A stretch of DNA of 64,000 nucleotides. Origin: JACVRW01 sp963819115 (lineage in GTDB: Bacteria > Actinomycetota > Thermoleophilia > Solirubrobacterales > Thermoleophilaceae). The notes beneath the pieces were generated by a model. The model saw only the letters and a program-made list of their open reading frames with translations, did not search any database and was not told the DNA's origin. A program made the translations under genes and the position numbers. The stretch is from the NCBI GenBank assembly GCA_963819115.1, contig CAWFUR010000001.1, positions 248,001-312,000 of the forward strand, in the 5' to 3' direction. Each line of letters opens with the position of its first letter. The stretch's first letter is position 1. Positions 52,601-61,043 of the stretch are shown here, in pieces.

Positions 52601-53046
52601 TCCAGGTCCAGCAGCCCGCCCTTCTCGATCTCGAAGCCGTGCGGTCGGAGATCGGGGTCGGGCACCTTCTCCGCGAGCGCCACGGCGGAGGTGACGAGCA
52701 CCGCCGCGCCCCCGCCCAGCAGGGCGTCGAGGGCGGCGATCCGCAGGCCGACCAGATGCGGTGGCGGCGCCAGATGCGACTCGTAGCGCACGCCCCGTGC
52801 GGGGTAGAAGCGGACCTGGCGGGGCGCCAGGTAGGTGCGCAGGTCCGCCGTGAGGTCACGGGCGGCGCGATCGTCGCCGGCCACCACGAGCGCGGGCCGG
52901 TCGGGATCGAGGTCGATCAGGGACGCGAGCAGGTACGGGCGCAGGCTCGACGACACGAACACCCGCTGCGGCTCCCGGCGCGCGGCCTCGGAGAGAGCGG
53001 TGACCTCGGGGGTCTCCTGTGCGTATGTGAGGAGGGAGCGGAGCAT
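49690..53046 (-). CDS. mfd: Transcription-repair coupling factor Mfd
   Basis: 1118 residues from ATG 53046. UvrB-like N-terminal part (FVSSSLRPYLLASLIDLDPD), RNA-polymerase-interacting CarD-like domain (AGSPVVHEDHGIAMFVGFET), DNA translocase with Walker A GDVGYGKTEVA, DEEQRFG and GRVGRS motifs, and the C-terminal TRCF domain. Removes stalled RNA polymerase and recruits UvrA. Codon usage and length are normal. Confidence 0.96.
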   Translation of the reverse strand: MLRSLLTYAQETPEVTALSEAARREPQRVFVSSSLRPYLLASLIDLDPDRPALVVAGDDRAARDLTADLRTYLAPRQVRFYPARGVRYESHLAPPPHLVGLRIAALDALLGGGAAVLVTSAVALAEKVPDPDLRPHGFEIEKGGLLDLDEAADQLVASGYERVDQVENRGQFAVRGDILDVYPATEDRAVRCELFDVEVERLTWFSTFTQRSLEEAERVEIAPAAELAPEHRELAEMAAATDESERPDVADVLPVDRFREMLDLVPADALIAVAAEEELAPSLRDYWDDVTASFHDEDAHHLYVAPDRLDAALTERAELRLSSMSQDQPHEFRAQSADTAARSLKEAEPELEKLVRSGYRTFVAWARRAEAERARYNLARVHADFLDGKPASGQPGVTFAHAGLREGFLSPGMKLAVLPEHRLLRNRRSEARPGGPRTAGGAAIASFTELRAGSPVVHEDHGIAMFVGFETKTVAGITRDYLELEYRDGDRVFVPSDQLDKISRYVGADAGDPPLSKLGGKQWEQMKLRARRAAEALAGELINLYAERRRRAGHAFARDGEWSAEFEASFPYRETPDQMEAIEAVRADMEEARPMDRLICGDVGYGKTEVALRAAFKAVEDGKQVMFLVPTTVLAQQHFGTFSERMRDYPMKIEVASRFRSSAEVRTALSEFAAGNVDVMIGTHRLLSRDVRPKDLGLLIVDEEQRFGVKQKELLRQLRLRVDVLSLSATPIPRTLQMSLAGLRDISVIETPPEGRRPVRTYVGDYDEELVKRAIERELERKGQAFFLHNRVDTIDETAERVRAMVPSARVAVAHGQMADGELEKVMLDFLRGGADVLVCTTIVESGLDIASANTLIVERADELGLAQLYQIRGRVGRSRERAYAYLLYPSSAALSEDAAARLSTLSDYTELGSGFKIAMRDLEIRGAGNLLGADQSGHVAAVGFELYMGMLDEAVRLLAADSAEEAAEPVRMDLPVDAYVPGDYVPYEAAKIELHRRVAGAREVADLILLREELEDRFGPVPEPLDNLIRLQDARIKLGRAGARTVDFRAGRMAVAPIDLDSAGARALRERIPEVVYEAGRSTVRVRVPEDAAERFPAVVAAAEAILEVATRPEPTP

Positions 53047-53107
53047 GCGGCGCGGCCGCCCGGCGGCGCCGCGCGGCTCGTCACTCGATTGTATGCGGCG
53101 CACTGGC

Positions 53108-53695
53108 CTACGAGATGAGGCGTTCGAGCTCGTCGGCGGAGCTCTCCACGAGCGCGCGCACATCGTCCGGAGGCTCGCGGAAACGCCCGAGCACCCAGGC
53201 CGAGACGATCTCGGGATCGGTGCTGTCCGGGCGCCCAACGCCCACCCGGATGCGGTGGAAGTCGGGGCTGCCGAGCCCCTGCTTGAGGGACTTGAGGCCG
53301 TTGTGGCCGGCCAGGCCGCCGCCGAGGCGGGCCTCGATGCGGCCGAAGGGAAGGTCGATCTCGTCGTGGATGGCCACCACCCGGTCGAGGTCCACGCCGA
53401 GCGCGCCCCGGGCGGGGCCGGCGGAGTTGCCCGAGTCGTTCATATGCGTCTGGGGGAGGAGCACGGCCACGCGCGGGCCGCCGGGCCCGGTGCGGCCGTC
53501 GGTGTAGAGGCCGGCGTAGCGCGAGCGGGCCTTCGGCAGGTCCCACCGCCGGGCGGCGAGGTTCGCCACCTCGAAGCCGATGTTGTGGCGGGTGCGGGCG
53601 TAGCGGTCACCCGGGTTGCCGAGGCCGACGATCAGCCAGTCGACCTTCCCGCCACCTTCACCGCCATCGCCGGAGCGGCGGCGGAAGAGACTCAG
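53108..53695 (-). CDS. pth: Peptidyl-tRNA hydrolase with CTG start
   Basis: 195 residues. Recycles peptidyl-tRNA. VDWLIVGLGNPGDRYARTRH contains the family Asn and catalytic His; further motifs HDEIDLPFG and GGGLAGHNGLKSL. No ATG, GTG or TTG lies in frame before the domain. The only start that fits is CTG at 53695, overlapping the rplY stop as CTGA and giving the N-terminus (M)SLFRRRSGDGGEGGGKVDWL. A lost base near MAVKVAGR (an ATG in another frame) is the alternative. Confidence 0.9.
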   Translation of the reverse strand: MSLFRRRSGDGGEGGGKVDWLIVGLGNPGDRYARTRHNIGFEVANLAARRWDLPKARSRYAGLYTDGRTGPGGPRVAVLLPQTHMNDSGNSAGPARGALGVDLDRVVAIHDEIDLPFGRIEARLGGGLAGHNGLKSLKQGLGSPDFHRIRVGVGRPDSTDPEIVSAWVLGRFREPPDDVRALVESSADELERLIS

Positions 53696-54402
53696 GAGTC
53701 CCCGTCCTCCGAGGAGTCGCCGCCACCGTCGTCGCCGCCACCCTCGTCGCCACCGGCCTCCTCGCCCTCGGCGGCCTCGCCCTCCTCGCCGACAAGCTCG
53801 GTCTCCTCCTCGACCTCGTCGGGCTCCTCGACCTCGGTGGGCACGACGACCGTGGCCACGATCGTCTCCTCGAGGTCGTCGAGGAAGACGACGCCCTCGG
53901 GCGGGGTCAGCTCCGAGAGGTGCATGGTCGCGGCGATCTCCATGCCGGACACGTCGACGGTGATGAAGTCGGGAAGGGCGGTGGGCAGGGCCTCGATCTG
54001 AAGCTGGTGGGCGACCTGCTCCATCACGCCGCCCTCCTTCACGCCGGGCGCCTCCTCGGCGCCCTCGATGTGGACGGCCACCGGCGCCTGGATCTTCTCG
54101 TCCAGCCGCACCTCGAGCAGGTCGATGTGCATCACATCGCCGCGCACGGGGTGAAGCTGCTGGTCCTTGACGATCACGGGGCGGGTCTTGGTACCGCCGA
54201 TCTCGAGGTCGATCAGGGCCGACCCGTCCACCAGCACCTTGCGCAGAACGCGCGCGTCCACCTTGAAGGAGACGCAGTCCCCGCCGGCGCCGCCGTACAC
54301 GATGCCCGGCACCTGGCCGGTCCGGCGAAGGCGGCGCACGGCACGGCTCCCGTGCTCGGGCCGCTCGTCGACGCTGAGCGTGGGTCGCTTTGAGTCCGCC
54401 AT
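53692..54402 (-). CDS. rplY: 50S ribosomal protein L25 (CTC type)
   Basis: 236 residues. L25 N-terminal 5S-rRNA-binding domain (LSVDERPEHGSRAVRRLRRT, GQVPGIVYGG), TL5/CTC C-terminal domain (EGVVFLDDLEETIVATVVVP) and a very acidic Glu/Gly/Asp tail of about 45 residues. First gene of the leftward housekeeping run; 51 bp from the divergent AarF-like gene. Confidence 0.95.
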   Translation of the reverse strand: MADSKRPTLSVDERPEHGSRAVRRLRRTGQVPGIVYGGAGGDCVSFKVDARVLRKVLVDGSALIDLEIGGTKTRPVIVKDQQLHPVRGDVMHIDLLEVRLDEKIQAPVAVHIEGAEEAPGVKEGGVMEQVAHQLQIEALPTALPDFITVDVSGMEIAATMHLSELTPPEGVVFLDDLEETIVATVVVPTEVEEPDEVEEETELVGEEGEAAEGEEAGGDEGGGDDGGGDSSEDGDS

Positions 54403-54453
54403 CCGGCGCGCCAGTGTAGCGGGGGGAGGTCGCCGTACCTATCCTCACCTGGC

Positions 54454-55872
54454 GTGGCCGAACGTGAAGACAGACCGATTCCGACCGGCCGTGTGAGGCG
54501 CACGGCGGAGGTGGGATCGGTTCTCGGCTCCCAGGGCGCGCGCTACGCCGGTACCCGGGCCGCCAACCTCGCGCGCTCCCCGGATGCCCGCGCCGAGGCG
54601 CTGGAGCGACGCCACCTCGAGGCGGCCGAGCAGATGGTTCAGACGCTCGGCCGGATGAAGGGCGCGGCGATGAAGATCGGCCAGCTCGCGTCCTTCATCG
54701 ACACCGAGTTCCTCCCCCCGGAGTACCGCGAGCTGTACCAGGAGCAGCTCGCCTCGCTGCGCACCTCGGCGCCGCCGATGCCCTGGAAGAAGGTGGAGCG
54801 AGTCCTGCGCTCCGAGTGGGACGAACCGGCCGACGAGCTCTTCCAGAGCTTCGACCGGGAGGCCTCCGCGGCGGCCTCGATCGGCCAGGTGCACCGCGCC
54901 GTGCTCCACGACGGCCGGGCCGTGGCGGTGAAGATTCAGTACCCGGGCGTGGCCGAGGCGATCCGGGCCGACATGCAGAACGCCGGGATGCTCATGCGCA
55001 TGGCGAAGGCCCTGGCGCCGGGGCTGGACGCGAAGGCGGCGGCGGACGAGCTGAAGGAGCGGGTGCTGGAGGAGCTCGACTACGAGCTGGAGGCCCAGAA
55101 CCAGCGCGCCTTCTCGCGGGCCTACCGCGACCACCCCTTCATCTACGTGCCCGACGTGGTCACGCGCCTGTCAACGGAGAGGGTGCTCGTGTCCGAGTGG
55201 GTGGACGGGGTGGGCTTCGATGAGGTCCTGGCCCGGCCACAGGAGGAGCGCGACCGCTTCGGGGAGATCGTCTTTCGCTTCTGCTTCGGCTCGATCTACC
55301 ACCTCCAGCACTTCAACGCCGACGCCCACCCCGGGAACTACCTGCTGATGGACGACGGACGCGTGGCGTTCATCGACTTCGGCATGACCAAGCAGCTCGA
55401 CCGGAGCCAGATCGACCTGGAGGTGGCCGCGCTCGAGGCGATCTTCGCCGAGGATCCCGAGCAGCTGCGGGTGGCGCTGCACGACCTCGGCTTCCTGCGC
55501 GACCCGCGCAAGGTGGACGCCGAGGAGCTGATGCACCACGTCCGGGTGATCGGCGGCTGGTACATGGAGGACCGGGAGGTCACGGTTGACTCCTATCGCG
55601 TAATGGAGGCGATCTCGGCCGTGTCCGACCCCCGCTCCGACTTCTACCGCCTCGTCCGCCGCGAGAACCTGCCCGCCAACGAGCTGATGGGCCGGCGGAT
55701 GGAGACCGGTGTGCTCGCGGTGCTGGCCCAGCTGCGGGCCACGCGCAACTGGTACCGGATCGGCCGCGAGTGGTGGTTCGGCGACCCGCCGGCCACCGAG
55801 CTCGGCCGCCAGGAGTGGGCCTACTTCGAGGAGCGGGGCGAGCGGCCGCGCGGGCGGGTGTCGCCGGGCTGA
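54454..55872 (+). CDS. AarF/UbiB-family atypical kinase
   Basis: 472 residues from GTG 54454. Hallmarks: KxGQ motif (MKGAAMKIGQLASF), Ala-rich loop replacing the P-loop (AASAAASIGQVHRA), VAVKIQYPGV, catalytic NADAHPGNYLLMDDG and metal FIDFGMTKQL. UbiB-type proteins support quinone or isoprenoid lipid handling at the membrane. A glycosyltransferase gene follows by 20 bp. Confidence 0.93.
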   Translation: MAEREDRPIPTGRVRRTAEVGSVLGSQGARYAGTRAANLARSPDARAEALERRHLEAAEQMVQTLGRMKGAAMKIGQLASFIDTEFLPPEYRELYQEQLASLRTSAPPMPWKKVERVLRSEWDEPADELFQSFDREASAAASIGQVHRAVLHDGRAVAVKIQYPGVAEAIRADMQNAGMLMRMAKALAPGLDAKAAADELKERVLEELDYELEAQNQRAFSRAYRDHPFIYVPDVVTRLSTERVLVSEWVDGVGFDEVLARPQEERDRFGEIVFRFCFGSIYHLQHFNADAHPGNYLLMDDGRVAFIDFGMTKQLDRSQIDLEVAALEAIFAEDPEQLRVALHDLGFLRDPRKVDAEELMHHVRVIGGWYMEDREVTVDSYRVMEAISAVSDPRSDFYRLVRRENLPANELMGRRMETGVLAVLAQLRATRNWYRIGREWWFGDPPATELGRQEWAYFEERGERPRGRVSPG

Positions 55873-55892
55873 GCGGGCAGGCCCCCGCACAA

Positions 55893-56789
55893 ATGCGGCA
55901 CTCGGTGATCGTGGTGACGTGGAACGCCGACGCGGTCCTGGACCGGTGCCTCGAGACCCTGCGGGCTCAGCGGGTGGAGGGCGGGATCGAGACGATCGTG
56001 GTGGACAACGCCTCCACCGACGGTACCGCGGCCGTTCTGGCGCGCCATGCGGACCACATCCGCGTGATCCACAACGAGGAGAACGCCGGCTTCTCGCTCG
56101 GCAACAACCAGGGTGCGGCCGAGGCCTCGGGAGAGGTTCTTCACTTCCTGAACTCGGACACGGAGCTGTTGCAGCCCGATGCCCTGCAGCGGCTCGCGGA
56201 CGAGCTCGGGGCGGAGGGCGTGGGCCTGGTGGGGCCCCGGCTCGAGAACCCCGACGGGACGCTCCAGTCGTCCTGCCGCGCGCATCCCACCGTGCTGGGT
56301 GCGCTGGTGGTGGGCGCCGGGCTGCACCGGCTGCTTCCCAACGCGGCCCTGGCCCGCGTGTTCCCGGCGGGCTGGTCCCACGACGAGACGCGGGACATGG
56401 ACTGGCTGGTGGGCGCCGCCCTGTCGGTGCGAGCGGACGTCTTCCGCGACGCGGGCGGGTTCTGGCCCATCCAGTACGCGGAGGAGCAGGAGCTCGCCTG
56501 GGAGATCCAGCGGAGGGGGTATGCGGTTCGCTTCGTGGCCGACGTGCGGGTGATGCACGTGGAGAACGTGTCCAACCAGCAGCGATGGTCGCTGGCCCAG
56601 CGCGCCGGCCGCACGGCCGAGGCGGAGCGGGCGTTCCTGGCCAAGAACTACTCGCGGCCTCGCGGCGGCGTCATCCGCTGGATCACCGCAACCGGGCACC
56701 TGGGACGCTCCGCCGTCCTTCGCCGGATGGGCCATACGGAGCGCGCGGACGTGTACGCCGCGATGGCCCGCCCGCTTCTGCGGCGCTAG
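55893..56789 (+). CDS. Family 2 glycosyltransferase
   Basis: 298 residues from ATG 55893. GT-A fold: SVIVVTWNADAVLDRCLETL, ETIVVDNASTDGTAAVL, NAGFSLGNNQGAA, metal LNSDTELLQPDALQ, DWLVGAALSVRADVFRDAGG, EEQELAWEIQRRGY. Resembles rhamnosyl/dTDP-sugar transferases of cell-wall polymers. Its stop shares CTAG with the convergent prs gene. Confidence 0.9.
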   Translation: MRHSVIVVTWNADAVLDRCLETLRAQRVEGGIETIVVDNASTDGTAAVLARHADHIRVIHNEENAGFSLGNNQGAAEASGEVLHFLNSDTELLQPDALQRLADELGAEGVGLVGPRLENPDGTLQSSCRAHPTVLGALVVGAGLHRLLPNAALARVFPAGWSHDETRDMDWLVGAALSVRADVFRDAGGFWPIQYAEEQELAWEIQRRGYAVRFVADVRVMHVENVSNQQRWSLAQRAGRTAEAERAFLAKNYSRPRGGVIRWITATGHLGRSAVLRRMGHTERADVYAAMARPLLRR

Positions 56790-57823
56790 AAGAGCTGGTT
56801 CTCGCCGGCGAAGATCTCGGACACGGAGTCGTCCAGGAAGATCCGCCGGATCGAGTCGGTGAGGATGTCCGCGCAGGTGAGCTGGCGCACCAGCCCGGAC
56901 GGGCCGCCGGCGCGGAGCGGCACGGTGTCGGTGACCACGATGCCCTCCAGGGGCGAGTCGGCGAGCGTCTGGAACGCGTTGCCGGCGAACAGTCCGTGGG
57001 TGGCCACCGCGTACACGCTCTCCGCGCCCTCGTCGCGCACCGTCTGGGCGGCGGCCGCGAGCGTGCCGCCGGTGCCGATGATGTCGTCGACGATCACGGC
57101 GGTCTTGCCCTTCACGTCACCGATCACGCGCCCGATCTCGGCCACGCCCTGGGCGGGGCGCTCCTTCTCCATCAGCGCGTAGGGCGCGCCGATCTTGCGG
57201 GCGAAGTTCCGCACCAGCTTGACACGGCCGGCGTCCGGGGCGATGACCGTGAGGTCCTCACCGCCCAGGTGGTCCTGCACGTACTGGCTCAGGATCGGCA
57301 TGGCGGTCATGTGGTCGACCGTCTTCGAGAAGAAGCCCTGCACCTGGCCGGCGTGGAGGTCCATCGTGACCAGGCGGTCGATGCCCGCCACCTCCAGCAG
57401 CTCGGCCACGAGCCGGGCGGAGATGGGCTCGCGGGGCGCCGACTTCTTGTCCTGGCGGGAGTACCCGTACCACGGGCAGACGGCGATGATCCGGTGGGCC
57501 GAGGCGTGCTTGGCCGCGTGGACCATGAGGAGCAGCTCCATGAGCGAGTCGTTCGCGGTGAGCCCCGCGCCCTCGTGGCCGGCTATCGACTGGACGATGA
57601 AGAGGTCCGCGCCCCGGATCGACTCGCCGTAGCGGCAGTACACCTCGCCGTCGGGGAAGGTCTTGAGTCCGGCGTCCACCGGAGAGAGGTTCAGCCGGCT
57701 GGTGATCCTCGCCCCAAGCTCCTGGCTCGCCCGCCCGGCCGCGACCATGAGCCGCTTCTCGTAGCCCGCGATGATGCTCGTGGGCGGTGCCGGCGCGGTG
57801 GCGGTGTCCAGGGGTCTGCTCAC
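56786..57823 (-). CDS. prs: Ribose-phosphate pyrophosphokinase
   Basis: 345 residues from GTG 57823, which overlaps the glmU stop (GTGA). Makes PRPP for nucleotide, His and Trp synthesis. FPDGEVYCRYGESIRGADLF, ICPWYGYSRQDKK-like VCPWYGYSRQDKK, VTMDLHAGQVQGFF, APDAGRVKLVRNFARKIG and the PRPP loop IVDDIIGTGGTL are all present. The N-terminus is about 25 residues longer than in E. coli. Confidence 0.96.
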   Translation of the reverse strand: MSRPLDTATAPAPPTSIIAGYEKRLMVAAGRASQELGARITSRLNLSPVDAGLKTFPDGEVYCRYGESIRGADLFIVQSIAGHEGAGLTANDSLMELLLMVHAAKHASAHRIIAVCPWYGYSRQDKKSAPREPISARLVAELLEVAGIDRLVTMDLHAGQVQGFFSKTVDHMTAMPILSQYVQDHLGGEDLTVIAPDAGRVKLVRNFARKIGAPYALMEKERPAQGVAEIGRVIGDVKGKTAVIVDDIIGTGGTLAAAAQTVRDEGAESVYAVATHGLFAGNAFQTLADSPLEGIVVTDTVPLRAGGPSGLVRQLTCADILTDSIRRIFLDDSVSEIFAGENQLF

Positions 57824-59205
57824 TTCGGCTCGTCCTTCTCTTCCATGCGGTCGGCGTACGAGTCGACGTTTCTCTGTTTTGCCCGGGCGATTCCGAGAGC
57901 TCCGTCGGGAACGTCCCCAGTGATCACGGAACCCGCCCCAGTGTACGCGCGGTCTCCGACGTCGACGGGGGCCACCAGCGAGGTGTGGATGCCGGTCTTG
58001 ACGTCCGACCCGACGCGTGTGCGGTGCTTGCGCCGGCCGTCGTAGTTGGCGGTGATCGTGCTCGCTCCGAGGTTGCTTCCGTCGCCCACGTCGGCGTCTC
58101 CGATGTACGACAGATGGGGCACCTTGGCCCCGGCCCCTACGTCCGAGTTCTTGACCTCCACGAAGGTGCCGACCTTCGATCCCTCCCGGAGGATGGTGCC
58201 CGGTCGCAGGTAGGCGAAGGGGCCCACGCTCACGTTCACGCCCACCTCGGCGTCCACCAGATAGGAGTGGATGACCCGGGCCCCATCGTCTATGCGAGAG
58301 TCCGTGACGGTGGTGTGCGGACCGATCTCGGCACCGGCGCCCACGCTCGTCGCGCCCACCAGGCTCACACCGGGGGAGATGACGGTGTCCTCGCCGATCG
58401 ACACGCCGGCCTCGACCCGGATGGTCTGGGGCTGGAGGAAGGTGACACCCTCGCGGGCGTGCCCTTCGAGGATGCGCATCTGAGCCACCGCCTCGGCCTG
58501 CATCAGGTCGGCCCGGTCGTTCACGCCGATCGCGCCGCTGGGGTCGTGGGTCAGGTGCGTGCACACCCGCTCGCCGCGGTCGCGCATGACCTGGATCGCC
58601 CCGGTGAGGTAGCGCTCGCCGCCCTGGGCGGCCACCACGTCGAGTGAGGACACCAGGGCCACGGGGTCGAACGCGTAGGTGCCGAGGTTGATCTCCCGGA
58701 TGGCCAGCTCGTCCGCCGGCACCCCGTCCGGGTTCTTGGTCTCCACGATCCGGGCCACCGTGCCATCGCCGTCACGGACGATGCGGCCGTAGCCGTCGGG
58801 GTCGAGGTCCTCGGTGGTGAGCACGGTGGCGATGGCGCTCTCGTCGTTGTGCGAGCGCAGGAGGCCGGTGAGGTGCTCGGCCGACACGAGCGGATGGTCT
58901 CCGGACATGATCACCACGGCCCCGGTCCCGTCCTCCAGGTGAGACCGCGCGGCGAGCACAGCGGCGCCGGTGCCCTCGCCGTCGGTCTGCTCGGCAAGCT
59001 CCACCCCGTCGGGCAGTCCCTCGGCCACGCCGTCGCCCGGGCGCACCACGCACACGATGCGCGTCGCTCCAGCCTCACGACCGGCGTCGACCACCCAATC
59101 GAGCATGGGCTTTCCGCACACGCGATGGAGCACCTTGGGGATATCCGAACGCATGCGCGTCCCCCGTCCGGCGGCCATGATGAGGACCGTAAAGGGCTCC
59201 GCCAT
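57820..59205 (-). CDS. glmU: Bifunctional GlmU uridyltransferase/acetyltransferase
   Basis: 461 residues. Makes UDP-GlcNAc. N-terminal pyrophosphorylase (LIMAAGRGTRMRSDIPKVLH, MSGDHPLVSAE, EINLGTYAF) and a C-terminal left-handed beta-helix (GVSIGEDTVISPGVSLVGAT, RPGTILREGSKVGTFVEVKN, ITANYDGRRKHRTRVGSDV). First gene of a glmU-prs operon; the classical bacterial pairing. Confidence 0.97.
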   Translation of the reverse strand: MAEPFTVLIMAAGRGTRMRSDIPKVLHRVCGKPMLDWVVDAGREAGATRIVCVVRPGDGVAEGLPDGVELAEQTDGEGTGAAVLAARSHLEDGTGAVVIMSGDHPLVSAEHLTGLLRSHNDESAIATVLTTEDLDPDGYGRIVRDGDGTVARIVETKNPDGVPADELAIREINLGTYAFDPVALVSSLDVVAAQGGERYLTGAIQVMRDRGERVCTHLTHDPSGAIGVNDRADLMQAEAVAQMRILEGHAREGVTFLQPQTIRVEAGVSIGEDTVISPGVSLVGATSVGAGAEIGPHTTVTDSRIDDGARVIHSYLVDAEVGVNVSVGPFAYLRPGTILREGSKVGTFVEVKNSDVGAGAKVPHLSYIGDADVGDGSNLGASTITANYDGRRKHRTRVGSDVKTGIHTSLVAPVDVGDRAYTGAGSVITGDVPDGALGIARAKQRNVDSYADRMEEKDEPK

Positions 59206-59250
59206 GAGTTCCGAGCGTACCGTCGATGGCCGATTTCAGGAGTTGATGCA

Positions 59251-59297
59251 AGCGAGGAGCGCAGCCCGATCGGTGATCGGGCGAGCACCGGACCCTG
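59251..59297. repeat. Single palindromic intergenic repeat
   Basis: AGCGAGGAGCGCAGCCCGAT then CGGTGATCGGGCGAGCACCG and GACC: the GATC version of the core in forward orientation, between glmU and tRNA-Gln. Confidence 0.9.
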
Positions 59298-59320
59298 TTA
59301 TGGACGCGGCGGGAGGCCAG

Positions 59321-59392
59321 CTGGGGAGGGAGGAATCGAACCCACCATTCTCTGGACCAAAACCAGATGTCTTGCCATTAGACGACTCCCCA
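59321..59392 (-). tRNA. tRNA-Gln (TTG)
   Basis: 72 nt, no encoded CCA. Acceptor TGGGGAG/CTCCCCA with discriminator G, anticodon stem CTGG/CCAG around TTG (reverse of 59358-59360), T loop TTCGATT. The T stem has one mismatch (position 50-64). Confidence 0.93.
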
Positions 59393-59451
59393 CCGGTGGC
59401 CGTGGCGAAGGTATCACCGGGTGAGACCTTCCCGGCCCGGAACGAGGCGGT

Positions 59452-60762
59452 CTAGCGGTCCTTCTGCTCGAGCGGAACCCGGCCGGCCTCGGTGCCCTTC
59501 TCTTGAGCGGGACCGCCGGGGGCGTGGATGCCGAGCACCCTCATCGCCTTGAGGCCGAGCGACAGGCGCTCGCGCCCTTCGGTGGACGACACGTCGAGTC
59601 CCGACAGCTCGCGCACGCGCTCGAGCCGGTAGCGGATCGTGTGACGATGCGTGAACAGCCGCTCTGCCGTGCGCGCCACGTTGCCGTCCGCGTCGAGGAA
59701 GCTCTCGAGGGTGAGCACCAGGTCGGTCTCGTATTGCTCGTCGTAGTCCACGAGCGGCGCCACGGTCTCCTCGAAGAAGCCCTGGAGCTCGCTCGGGTCC
59801 TCGCTCATGGCCGGGAGCAGCAGCCGATAGGCGCCGGTCTCCTCGAAGGACAGCTCCTGGAGGCCGCGAGCCTCGGCCACGTTCGCGGCCAGCAGCGCCT
59901 CGGTGCCGGCGCGGTGCAGGTCCGCCGGGTCCGTGGCGTGACGGCTCACGGCCACCGTGAGCGTGTGCCCGGGCAGGCCGGTCTCCATCTCGCGGTGCAC
60001 TGCGGCCGCGATGCGCTGCGCCGCCGAGACCTCGGCGCCGGGGGCCAGGATCACGAGCTCCCGGCCCCCGGTGGCGCCGTGCTCGCCCAGGCCGCCGGCG
60101 CGACCGTGGCGGGCGGACCAGGCCGGCGCGGCCAGGGCGGCCAGCGCGGTGCGCTCCACGGCGCGGGCGCCGCGCTCGGCCACCGTGAGCACCCGGGCCC
60201 GCCAGTCGCCCTCCTCGGTGTGCTGGGGGCGAGCGCGCACCACGAGCACGCTGCCGCCCTGCGAGAGGTCGCACCCGAGCTCAGAGGAGCGTGCGGCGAT
60301 CGTCTGGGCGTCTGTGACCTTCCGGCAGAGCAGGTCGTTCACGAAGTCGGCCACCGCGGCCTCGCTGGCGCGCTCCGGGGCCTTCGCGCGGTCCAGCTCG
60401 AGAGCGATGAGGTTGGCCACGATCCGCAGGAGCGCGGGCGGCGGATCGATCCCGCGCGACCGGTACCGCAGCTGGCCAACCACGCTCTCGGCCACGGTCA
60501 GATCCAGGCGCTGGGTGTCTCCCTCCCCCGCCATGACCGCGCGCTCGTCCTCGGGCGAGGCACACGCCACGGCCAGCACGCTGCTCGACGAATCGAGCAC
60601 GATCACGCTCGCACCGAGCGCGTTCCCGGCGGCTCGTGCGACGCTCGGCAGGCCTGTTCCGGCCTCCACCGCCTCGGAGACCTCGTCGAGCGCATCCAGG
60701 AACGAGCGCGGCTCGGACGCGGGCCCGCCGGTCGCACGCACCGGATTGTGCGAAACCGACAT
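59452..60762 (-). CDS. PucR/CdaR-family transcriptional regulator
   Basis: 436 residues. N-terminal GAF-like sensory part (SVARAAGNALGASVIVLDSS), a central GGDEF-like domain (TLTVAVSRHATDPADLHRAG) and a C-terminal PucR HTH (LESFLDADGNVARTAERLFT, HRHTIRYRLERVRELSGLDV). Activators of this group control purine, sugar-acid or amino-acid use. No obvious target is adjacent. Confidence 0.92.
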   Translation of the reverse strand: MSVSHNPVRATGGPASEPRSFLDALDEVSEAVEAGTGLPSVARAAGNALGASVIVLDSSSSVLAVACASPEDERAVMAGEGDTQRLDLTVAESVVGQLRYRSRGIDPPPALLRIVANLIALELDRAKAPERASEAAVADFVNDLLCRKVTDAQTIAARSSELGCDLSQGGSVLVVRARPQHTEEGDWRARVLTVAERGARAVERTALAALAAPAWSARHGRAGGLGEHGATGGRELVILAPGAEVSAAQRIAAAVHREMETGLPGHTLTVAVSRHATDPADLHRAGTEALLAANVAEARGLQELSFEETGAYRLLLPAMSEDPSELQGFFEETVAPLVDYDEQYETDLVLTLESFLDADGNVARTAERLFTHRHTIRYRLERVRELSGLDVSSTEGRERLSLGLKAMRVLGIHAPGGPAQEKGTEAGRVPLEQKDR

Positions 60763-60821
60763 GACCCGATCGTATCGGCGGTTCGCGATCCTGAACGATC
60801 AATTCCGCCCAGAGAGCGGAT

Positions 60822-61043
60822 TCAGGCGTAGCGGTCGTAGCTCCAGACGATCGCGAGGCCGATCGCGGTGCCGGTGCCCATGAGCGTGCCGAGGATGAAG
60901 AGGGTGAGGAAGCCGGCCGCCGCCTTCTCCCAGACCCGCCCGTAACAGCGCAGCGCGGGCATCAGGATCAGCCCCACGTAGCAGGACACCGTGAGTCCGC
61001 CCGCGAGGGCGAGGGTGATCTCGGTTGTGGACAGGCTGTTCAT
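60822..61043 (-). CDS. Small two-helix membrane protein
   Basis: 73 residues: LALAGGLTVSCYVGLILMPA and AAAGFLTLFILGTLMGTGTA form two membrane helices, with RCYGRVWEK between. The ATG overlaps the stop of the DedA-PAP2 gene (ATGA), so it is coupled to it. Unknown function. Confidence 0.75.
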   Translation of the reverse strand: MNSLSTTEITLALAGGLTVSCYVGLILMPALRCYGRVWEKAAAGFLTLFILGTLMGTGTAIGLAIVWSYDRYA

